From the NCBI RefSeq assembly GCF_000213975.1, contig NZ_GL892076.1, positions 1,377,337 to 1,441,336 of the forward strand: a DNA stretch of 64,000 nt, read 5' to 3'. Of the stretch, positions 58,065-64,000 are shown piece by piece. Below the pieces are notes generated by a model that ran no database searches, was not told the origin of the DNA, and saw nothing but the letters and a program-made list of their open reading frames with translations. This DNA comes from Centipeda periodontii DSM 2778. GTDB lineage: Bacteria > Bacillota > Negativicutes > Selenomonadales > Selenomonadaceae. Each line of letters opens with the position of its first letter. Position 1 is the stretch's first letter. Position numbers and translations under genes: made by a program.

Positions 58065-58565
58065 ATGATGAAGCTGGATGTTCTAGAGGGGACGTTTCCT
58101 CTTGGTGAGAACTGTACATTCTCATTCGCTGTTGTGCCGGAATCTCTCGATTTGGGGGACGATGCCGGACATTTTCGCGGAGAGATTTGTGTCGACGGCA
58201 CGGTGATGAACACGGGATCGGTTCTGCGTGTTACTGGAACGCTACATGCGTGCCGCAGCTATGTGTGTGACCGCTGCCTCGTGGAGGGAGAGCGGGAGAT
58301 CACGCTTGATTTTTCTGAGGACTATGCGAAGACTCCGGGAGAAACGGATGAGGCGGAAATCTATGATGGTGAGTCCATCATTCTGAACGATCTTGTGCGT
58401 GACACCCTCCTTGTGGCTGAGCCGCTGCGTGAGCTGTGTAAGTCTGATTGCAAGGGGCTCTGTCCCGTCTGTGGGCAGAACCTGAACGAGGGACGATGCG
58501 ACTGTGACACATTCGTGCCGGATCCCCGACTGGCGGCTTTAGAGAGCCTGCTCAAGAATGATTAA
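58065..58565 (+). CDS. yceD: YceD-family protein (DUF177)
   Basis: A 166-residue protein with a beta-rich N-terminal half. A CxxC pair occurs in YVCDRCLVEGE near 66, and there is a C-terminal Cys cluster (CKSDCKGLCPVCGQNLNEGRCDC, about 126-148) probably binding zinc. Members are encoded next to rpmF in nearly all bacteria and affect 23S rRNA accumulation. Three adjacent start codons (GTG 58062, ATG 58065, ATG 58068) lie behind a modest AAAGG site; the exact one is uncertain. Confidence 0.88.
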   Translation: MMKLDVLEGTFPLGENCTFSFAVVPESLDLGDDAGHFRGEICVDGTVMNTGSVLRVTGTLHACRSYVCDRCLVEGEREITLDFSEDYAKTPGETDEAEIYDGESIILNDLVRDTLLVAEPLRELCKSDCKGLCPVCGQNLNEGRCDCDTFVPDPRLAALESLLKND

Positions 58566-58580
58566 GGAGGTGTATCCAAA

Positions 58581-58760
58581 GTGGCAGTACCAAAGAGAAA
58601 GACATCGAAAGCGCGCCGCGATCGCCGTCGTGCAAACTGGAAACTCGAAGCGCCGCACTATGTATCGTGCCCGCAGTGTCATGAGCCGAAGCTTCCGCAT
58701 CATGTGTGCATGGAATGTGGCTATTATGACGGAAAGCCTGTGGCCGAGGCGGCTGAATGA
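58581..58760 (+). CDS. rpmF: 50S ribosomal protein L32
   Basis: A 59-residue basic protein. [19 protein letters not shown] is the L32 opening, and a zinc-ribbon-type set follows: CPQC and CMEC ([25 protein letters not shown]). A GTG start lies 8 bases after AAGGAGGTG. It follows yceD by 15 bases, the standard pairing, and ends before a terminator of the dispersed family. Confidence 0.96.
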   Translation: MAVPKRKTSKARRDRRRANWKLEAPHYVSCPQCHEPKLPHHVCMECGYYDGKPVAEAAE

Positions 58761-58771
58761 GAATCTGTCAG

Positions 58772-58823
58772 GAGCTGTTGCAAGAAGTCAGTTGATTTTT
58801 TGCGGCGGCTCTTTTGTTTTTTT
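58772..58823 (+). terminator. Terminator after rpmF, divergent member of the GCTGTTGCACGAA family
   Basis: A 12-bp stem GAGCTGTTGCAA (58772-58783) with TTGCGGCGGCTC (58800-58811), including G-T pairs, then TTTTGTTTTTTT. It separates yceD-rpmF from the fatty-acid operon. Confidence 0.8.
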
Positions 58824-58835
58824 AATTAAATCCTC

Positions 58836-58864
58836 TTGTAAAAATACTTAGTACCTAGTATAAT
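58836..58864 (+). promoter_or_regulatory. Promoter with FapR operator for fapR-plsX-fabHKDG
   Basis: -35 TTGTAA (58836-58841) and -10 TATAAT (58859-58864), spacing 17 bp. The segment TTAGTACCTAGTATAA (58848-58863), overlapping the -10, closely matches the FapR operator known from Bacillus and Staphylococcus. FapR, encoded next, would bind here and be released by malonyl-CoA or malonyl-ACP. Confidence 0.8.
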
Positions 58865-58948
58865 GCGTCCATACTGATAGCAGCAGGTGCTAAAAATAAC
58901 AAATTTATGAACGCAGTACACGCATAAATTTGAGAGAGGGGTGGCGTG

Positions 58949-59503
58949 ATGACGGAGAAAAAGCGGCGACGGCAGGAGATGCTGGTCATGGCTGTACGGA
59001 AAGAACCATTTCTGACGGATGAAGCGCTTGCGAAAAAACTTGCCGTGAGTGTGCAGACGGTACGTCTTGACCGCACGGAGCTCGGAATTCCGGAACTGCG
59101 CGCGCGTGTGCGCACGCTTGCGGAGAACACACGCGAGAAGGTACGCGCCATTCCCCATACCGAGGTGGTCGGTGATCTCCTCTCGCTCGAACTGGGGGTG
59201 CGGGGGACATCGGCGCTCAGGGTCACGGATGATCTTCTATTTGCAGACTCGGAGATTGCACGCGGCACGGCGCTCTTTTCTCAGGCAAATTCTCTTGCTC
59301 TCGCGATTATTGACGCACCTGTCGCGATGACGGGGGTTGCCAATGTGAAATACAAGACTCCGATTCATAAAGGGGAGACAGTCATCGCGCATGCGGAGAT
59401 TGTGAAGGTGCGCGGCAATAAGATCTTTGTCTGGGTGAAGACCTATCGGGAAGACAAGGAAGTCTTTCGTGCAAAGTTTATTGTAGTATCGCTCCATAAG
59501 TGA
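58949..59503 (+). CDS. fapR: Fatty acid biosynthesis repressor FapR
   Basis: A 184-residue malonyl-CoA-responsive repressor. An N-terminal helix-turn-helix (RRQEMLVMAVRKEPFLTDEALAKKLAVSVQTVRLDRTELGIPE) joins through a linker helix to a hot-dog fold (from about 90) that binds malonyl-CoA (ANSLALAIIDAPVAMTGVANVKYKTPIHKGE). The start at 58949 follows GAGGGG; a GTG one codon earlier is possible. It is placed directly behind its own predicted operator and in front of plsX, as in Bacillus. Confidence 0.95.
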   Translation: MTEKKRRRQEMLVMAVRKEPFLTDEALAKKLAVSVQTVRLDRTELGIPELRARVRTLAENTREKVRAIPHTEVVGDLLSLELGVRGTSALRVTDDLLFADSEIARGTALFSQANSLALAIIDAPVAMTGVANVKYKTPIHKGETVIAHAEIVKVRGNKIFVWVKTYREDKEVFRAKFIVVSLHK

Positions 59504-59536
59504 GTGACGAAGCGGCATGGGAGAAGGGAGTGCAGG

Positions 59537-60550
59537 ATGCGTATAGCGGTCGATGCGATGGGCGGTGATTTTGCACCGAAGGAGATTGTGCAGGGTGCGG
59601 TGGATGCAGCGAAGAAATACGACTGCGAGATCGTGCTGATCGGCGATGAGGAGCAGATTCGCGCGGAGCTGCACGGGGCGGATCCGACGGCGTTGCGCAT
59701 CTCCATTGTGCACGCCTCCGAGGTCATTGGCATGAACGAGCACCCGGCAGAGGCGGTGCGTACGAAGAAGGATTCCTCCGTTGTTGTTGCGACACGTCTT
59801 GTAAAGGAAGGCAGCTGCGATGCGGTATTTTCCGCCGGTTCGACGGGGGCTGCCGTTGCGGCTGCGCAGCTGATCCTGCAGCGCATTCGCGGTGTCGGGC
59901 GTCCTTCCATTGCAACACCGATGCCGACGCCCGACGGTGTGACGCTTATGCTTGACTCAGGAGCGAATGTCGATTCCAAGCCCGAACATCTCGTGCAGAG
60001 TGCGGTGATGGGATCGCTCTACGCACAGTACGTCTTCGGGATCGCGCGTCCACGCGTCGGTCTCCTCAATATTGGCGAGGAGGATACGAAGGGGAACGAA
60101 CAGGCGAAGGAGACCTATCCTCTGCTCAAGGCTGAGCCAAATATACACTTTATGGGCAATGCTGAAGGGCGCGATGTGCCCAAGGGAAATTTCGATGTCG
60201 TCATTTGTGATGGATTTGTCGGCAATGTTGTGCTAAAATTTGCAGAGGGGCTTGCGAAAACCATTCTGGGACTCATTCAGGAGGAGATTCGCGGGGCGGG
60301 GCTGATGGCAAAACTGGGTGCCCTGCTCCTCATGCCGACGCTGCGTCGTCTCGGCAAGCGGCTGGATGTGAGGGAGTACGGTGGTGCGCCGCTCCTCGGT
60401 GTAAACGGCTGCTGCGTGATCGGGCATGGTTCATCGGACGCCAAGTCCGTCGCCAGCGCGATCGGCGTCACGGTGGACTACGTGAACGGGAAGGTGCTGG
60501 ATCAGATCCGTGATGCTCTGGCAAAGGAGAGGAAGAAGGATCATGCCTAA
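59537..60550 (+). CDS. plsX: Phosphate acyltransferase PlsX
   Basis: A 337-residue soluble or peripheral enzyme converting acyl-ACP to acyl-phosphate for phospholipid synthesis. MRIAVDAMGGDFAPKEIVQGAVDAA opens the protein, with DAVFSAGSTGAAVAAAQLIL, LLNIGEEDTKGNE and GGAPLLGVNGCCVIGHGSSDAKSV as family blocks. The start at 59537 follows AGGGAG. It overlaps fabH by 8 bases. Confidence 0.96.
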   Translation: MRIAVDAMGGDFAPKEIVQGAVDAAKKYDCEIVLIGDEEQIRAELHGADPTALRISIVHASEVIGMNEHPAEAVRTKKDSSVVVATRLVKEGSCDAVFSAGSTGAAVAAAQLILQRIRGVGRPSIATPMPTPDGVTLMLDSGANVDSKPEHLVQSAVMGSLYAQYVFGIARPRVGLLNIGEEDTKGNEQAKETYPLLKAEPNIHFMGNAEGRDVPKGNFDVVICDGFVGNVVLKFAEGLAKTILGLIQEEIRGAGLMAKLGALLLMPTLRRLGKRLDVREYGGAPLLGVNGCCVIGHGSSDAKSVASAIGVTVDYVNGKVLDQIRDALAKERKKDHA

Positions 60551-61547
60551 GATCAGTGCGGGCATCCTAGGAACAGGCTACTATGTTCCCGAGAAGGTGC
60601 TGACGAATTTCGACCTTGAGAAGATGGTTCAGACAAATGACGCGTGGATTGTTGAGCGCACGGGCATTCATGAGCGGCGAATCGCTGCCGAGGACGAGCC
60701 AGTCTCAGTGCTTGCACAGCGTGCGGCAGAGATGGCGCTGCGTGACGCACATGTCGACGCGGCGGATCTCGATCTCATCATCATGGCGACGCTTACCTCG
60801 GATCGCATTATCCCGTCGACGGCATGTGTGCTTCAGGATCGCCTCGGCGCAAAGAAGGCGGCGGCATTTGACCTCTCGGCGGCGTGCTCGGGCTTCGTCT
60901 ACGCCGCTTCTATTGCGACGCAGTTCATTGAAAGCGGTGTCTACCGCCGCGTTCTCGTGATCGGCGGTGAAACGCTGTCGAAGGTTATTGACTGGCAGGA
61001 TCGCAATACCTGTATCCTCTTTGGTGACGGTGCGGGCGCTGCTGTTTTTGGTGCTGTTGAGGACGGCTATGGCATGCTGTCTTTCGATCTTGGCAGTGAT
61101 GGCTCGGGCGGCGATGCTCTCGATATTCCGTCGAGCGGCAGCCTCTGTCCTGTGACGCCCGAGACAATCGAACAGCGTCTGAACTTCGTTCACATGGACG
61201 GCAAGGCGGTGTTCCGCTTTGCAACCAAGGTTATGGGACGAACGGTGGAGACATCCCTTGAGCGCGCGGGAATGCAACGCGAGGAACTCGACTACCTCGT
61301 CCCGCATCAGGCGAATATCCGTATTATCCAGGCGGCAGCGAAGCGTCTTGCGATGCCGATGGACAAAGTAATTATAAATATTCATCGTTACGGCAATATG
61401 TCTGCCGCATCCATCCCTGTCGCCCTCGCGGAGGCGGCGCACGCGCAGCAGTTCAAAAAGGGAGACAACATTGCCCTTGCAGGTTTCGGCGCGGGACTTA
61501 CATGGGCATCGTGTATTATGAAATGGGCGAAGGAGGAAAACGGTTAA
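60543..61547 (+). CDS. fabH: 3-oxoacyl-ACP synthase III
   Basis: A 334-residue condensing enzyme that starts fatty-acid synthesis from acetyl-CoA and malonyl-ACP. The active-site Cys is in FDLSAACSGFVYA (about 115), the His in VPHQANIRII and the Asn in HRYGNMSAASIP. The last motif usually reads GNTSAAS; here Met replaces Thr next to the catalytic Asn. It overlaps fabK by one base. Confidence 0.96.
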   Translation: MPKISAGILGTGYYVPEKVLTNFDLEKMVQTNDAWIVERTGIHERRIAAEDEPVSVLAQRAAEMALRDAHVDAADLDLIIMATLTSDRIIPSTACVLQDRLGAKKAAAFDLSAACSGFVYAASIATQFIESGVYRRVLVIGGETLSKVIDWQDRNTCILFGDGAGAAVFGAVEDGYGMLSFDLGSDGSGGDALDIPSSGSLCPVTPETIEQRLNFVHMDGKAVFRFATKVMGRTVETSLERAGMQREELDYLVPHQANIRIIQAAAKRLAMPMDKVIINIHRYGNMSAASIPVALAEAAHAQQFKKGDNIALAGFGAGLTWASCIMKWAKEENG

Positions 61548-62494
61548 TGTTTGAGAACAATCCGGTTTGTCGGATGCTTGGCATCAAGTATCCAATCTTC
61601 CAAGGTGGTATGGCATGGATCGGCACAGCCGAGCTTGCCTCTGCCGTCTCCAATGCCGGGGGGCTTGGGCTGATCGGTGCCGGACATATGCCGCCCGACG
61701 CACTCAGGAACGAGATTCACAAGGTTAAGGGCTGGACGGATAAGCCCTTCGGCGTGAATGTTATGCTCATGAGTCCCTTTGTTAAGGAGGTCATGCAGGT
61801 CGTGCTTGAGGAGCGCGTTCCCGTCATTACGACAGGCGCGGGCAATCCCGGTGAGTATGTACCGGCACTCAAGGAGATCGGCTCGAAGGTCATCCCCGTA
61901 GTGGCATCGGTGGCTCTGGCACGCCGTCTCGTGCGCACGGGTGTGGATGCCGTGATCGCCGAGGGCACGGAGTCCGGTGGTCACATCGGTGAGATTACGA
62001 CGATGGCGCTCCTGCCGCAGGTAGTGGATGCGGTCGATGTTCCCGTGATTGGTGCAGGCGGCATCGGTGACTCGCGCGGCATGGCGGCGGCGTTCGCGCT
62101 TGGTGCACAGGCAATCCAGATGGGCTCGCGTTTTGTACTGAGCGAGGAGTGTATTGCACATCCGAACTACAAGAAGGCTGTCCTGAAAGCAAAGGATCGC
62201 TCGACCGTCGTCACGGGGCGTTCACTCGGACATCCAGCACGCGTCCTTCAGAACAAGCTCTCCCGCAAGTACGAGGAAATGGAGGCGGCGGGCGCATCGA
62301 ACGAGGAGCTTGAGCAGCTCGGCGTCGGCAGCCTACATCGTGCAACACACGAGGGTGATGTTGAAAACGGCTCCGTCATGATCGGTGAGATCTCCGGCAT
62401 GCTCTCGGACATCAAGCCCGTTGCGCAGATCATCGAGGATATCGTAAGCGGTCTTCCGGGCGTGTTTGACGCCGCACGCAAGACCTACGAGTAA
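61547..62494 (+). CDS. fabK: Enoyl-ACP reductase II (FMN-dependent)
   Basis: A 315-residue TIM-barrel flavoprotein of the nitronate-monooxygenase-like family. KYPIFQGGMAWIGTAELASAVSNAGGLGLIGAGHM opens the FMN site, and EGTESGGHIGEITTMALLPQVVDAV and GAGGIGDSRGMAAAFALGAQAIQMGSRF continue it. It completes the elongation cycle; such organisms often lack FabI. The start at 61547 is supported by AAGGAGGAAAAC and the overlap with the fabH stop. Confidence 0.95.
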   Translation: MFENNPVCRMLGIKYPIFQGGMAWIGTAELASAVSNAGGLGLIGAGHMPPDALRNEIHKVKGWTDKPFGVNVMLMSPFVKEVMQVVLEERVPVITTGAGNPGEYVPALKEIGSKVIPVVASVALARRLVRTGVDAVIAEGTESGGHIGEITTMALLPQVVDAVDVPVIGAGGIGDSRGMAAAFALGAQAIQMGSRFVLSEECIAHPNYKKAVLKAKDRSTVVTGRSLGHPARVLQNKLSRKYEEMEAAGASNEELEQLGVGSLHRATHEGDVENGSVMIGEISGMLSDIKPVAQIIEDIVSGLPGVFDAARKTYE

Positions 62495-62505
62495 GGAGCA
62501 ATGCT

Positions 62506-63441
62506 ATGGGAAAACTTGCATTTTTGTTCCCCGGACAGGGGGCGCAGGTTGTCGGTATGGGAAAGGACTTTTTCGATGCCTATGATCTCGCAAAGAAGCG
62601 CTTTGCCGAGGCGGATGAGGCACTGGGATACTCCATCAGCAAACTCTGCTTTGAGGGGCCTGCCGATCAGCTGCGGCTGACCGAGCATACGCAGCCCGCC
62701 ATCCTCACGGTGGCAGTCATTGCTTCGGAGCTCCTGCGTGCGGAGGGCGTCGAGCCGGAGATTGCGGCGGGGCACAGCCTCGGTGAGTACGCGGCGCTTG
62801 TCGCTGCCGGCGTACTGTCGTTCCAAGACGCTGTTCTGCTCGTGCATAAGCGTGGCGCCTATATGCAGGAAGCTGTTCCCGTGGGCGAGGGCGCGATGGC
62901 TGCGGTCATCGGTCTCGACGATGAGACGATCATCTCCGCCTGTGCCGAGGCAAGCACCGTGGGCGCCGTTCAGGCGGTCAATTTCAACTGTCCCGGGCAG
63001 ACGGTCATTGCGGGTACTGCAAAGGGCGTGGAGCACGCAGTGACACTGCTACAGGAAAAGGGCGCAAAGAAGGCGGTCATTCTGCCGGTTTCCGCACCAT
63101 TCCATTCGACGCTCATGGAACCTGCCGCAAAGAAGCTCGCGGCAGAGCTCGACAAGGTGGAGCTGCACGATGCGGCGTTCCCTGTGGTTTCGAATTACAC
63201 GGGCGGACTTCAGCAGACGGCGGCAGAGATCAAGGCGAACCTCGTCGCGCAGGCAGATCATCCTGTGCGCTGGATTGCATGTGTCAACACGATGTGTGAC
63301 TTTGGTGCGGACACCTACGTCGAATGCGGTCCCGGCAAAACACTCGCGGGCTTTAACAAGCGCATCAACAAGGCGCTGAAGAGTCTGAACGTCGAGAATG
63401 TCGAATCCCTGCAAAAAACACTTGACACACTAAAGAAGTAA
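62506..63441 (+). CDS. fabD: Malonyl-CoA:ACP transacylase
   Basis: A 311-residue enzyme loading malonate onto ACP. LAFLFPGQGAQVVGMGKDF is the N-terminal motif, the nucleophile Ser91 is in AAGHSLGEYAAL, QAVNFNCPGQTVIAG follows, and VSAPFHSTLM provides the catalytic His. Full length. It lies 11 bases after fabK. Confidence 0.97.
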   Translation: MGKLAFLFPGQGAQVVGMGKDFFDAYDLAKKRFAEADEALGYSISKLCFEGPADQLRLTEHTQPAILTVAVIASELLRAEGVEPEIAAGHSLGEYAALVAAGVLSFQDAVLLVHKRGAYMQEAVPVGEGAMAAVIGLDDETIISACAEASTVGAVQAVNFNCPGQTVIAGTAKGVEHAVTLLQEKGAKKAVILPVSAPFHSTLMEPAAKKLAAELDKVELHDAAFPVVSNYTGGLQQTAAEIKANLVAQADHPVRWIACVNTMCDFGADTYVECGPGKTLAGFNKRINKALKSLNVENVESLQKTLDTLKK

Positions 63442-63478
63442 TGATTAAATGAATTCGGTGCAATTAAGGAGGAAATCC

Positions 63479-64000
63479 ATGCTTCTTGAGGGTAAAGTTG
63501 CTCTTGTTACGGGCGGCTCTCGTGGTATTGGGCGTGCAATCGCCATCCGGCTTGCACAGGAGGGCGCAAAGGTCGCCGTCAACTATGCGGGCAATCAGGC
63601 TGCTGCCGAGGAGGTCAAGGCGATCATTGAGGAGCAGGGCGGTACGGCAATGCTCATTCAGGCAGATGTGTCGGACAGTGCTGCTGCAGCCGAGATGGTC
63701 ACGCGCGTACATGGAGAGCTTGGCGGACTGGATATTCTCGTCAACAATGCGGGCATTACGCGTGATACGCTGCTCATCCGCATGAAGGATGAGGATTTTG
63801 ATGCGGTCATTGGAACGAACCTCAAGGGGATTTACGCCTGCACAAAGACTGCCGCGAAGTTTATGACGAAGCAGCGCAGCGGACGCATCGTGAATCTCTC
63901 CTCCGTAGTCGGCGAGATCGGAAACGTTGGACAGACGAACTATGCTGCGGCAAAGGCGGGCGTGATCGGCTTTTCGAAGGCAGCGGCGAAGGAATTTGCC
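63479..64000 (+). CDS. fabG: 3-oxoacyl-ACP reductase FabG (cut at the window end)
   Basis: The first 174 residues of a short-chain dehydrogenase. The NADP motif is VALVTGGSRGIGRAIAIRLA, the NNAG motif is DILVNNAGITRD, and the catalytic Ser-Tyr-Lys set is present (VNLSSVVGEIGNVGQTNYAAAKAGVIGFSKAAAKEF). The ATG at 63479 follows AAGGAGGAA. The remaining approximately 70 residues lie outside the window. Confidence 0.95.
   Translation, partial: MLLEGKVALVTGGSRGIGRAIAIRLAQEGAKVAVNYAGNQAAAEEVKAIIEEQGGTAMLIQADVSDSAAAAEMVTRVHGELGGLDILVNNAGITRDTLLIRMKDEDFDAVIGTNLKGIYACTKTAAKFMTKQRSGRIVNLSSVVGEIGNVGQTNYAAAKAGVIGFSKAAAKEFA

Overview
The window looks like a chromosomal segment of a Gram-negative-type Firmicute (Negativicutes, most like Selenomonas and relatives). 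This is inferred from gene content; no database was searched. Firmicute hallmarks include fapR with a FapR-type operator, the cysE-cysS-mrnC-rlmB-rae1 cluster, ispE-regulator-glmU-prs, yceD-rpmF and fabK. Diderm hallmarks include a giant autotransporter ending in a beta-barrel and a terminal Phe, and ExbB/ExbD. DNA is GC-rich throughout, apart from a few AT-richer accessory spots (a lone PBECR-type nuclease at 21.3 kb and an AbiE toxin-antitoxin remnant at 53.1-54.1 kb).

Layout. 0.2-2.7 kb: a LytS/YesM-type sensor kinase and AraC-type response regulator. 2.7-3.1 kb: a cupin. 3.5-12.9 kb: housekeeping genes (unknown small protein, priA, ispE, GntR regulator, glmU, prs, thioredoxin-reductase-like flavoprotein, Crp-family regulator, membrane protein). 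13.0 kb: tRNA-Arg(CCG). 13.2-16.2 kb: an unusual Hsp70-like ATPase paired with a ComFB-domain protein. 16.5-21.3 kb: cysE-cysS-mrnC-thyX-rlmB-rae1. 21.3-21.9 kb: orphan PBECR nuclease followed by a compact structured RNA with its own promoter and terminator. 22.1-26.4 kb (minus): trkA with two tandem TrkH-type channels. 26.5-27.6 kb: rpsF-ssb-rpsR. 27.7-30.4 kb: short HlyD-like protein, ABC-2 permease, UspA, small secreted protein. 30.6-39.1 kb: one 2835-residue modular autotransporter. 39.2-46.8 kb: complete citrate lyase system (minus: LysR-citC-citX; plus: citD-citE-citF-citG-citrate transporter). 46.9-51.8 kb (minus): two Tat-type exported hydrolases, two membrane proteins and an SbmA/YddA-type ABC transporter. 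52.0-53.1 kb: exbB-exbD behind a Fur-box-like operator. 53.1-54.2 kb (minus): AbiEi antitoxin plus internally deleted AbiEii. 54.2-55.9 kb (minus): DUF4127 protein. 56.4-64 kb: rsmD-coaD, a coiled-coil protein, yceD-rpmF, then fapR-plsX-fabH-fabK-fabD-fabG (cut by the window end).

Two dispersed repeat families run through the intergenic spaces. The first is a MITE-like element of about 165 bp with terminal inverted repeats (four full copies, plus four short pieces that look like internally deleted derivatives). The second is a family of near-identical terminator hairpins built on a GCTGTTGCACGAA stem (six copies). The most interesting unexplained items are the structured RNA at 21.7 kb beside the orphan nuclease, the Hsp70-like/ComFB pair, and the repeat family with its deletion derivatives.
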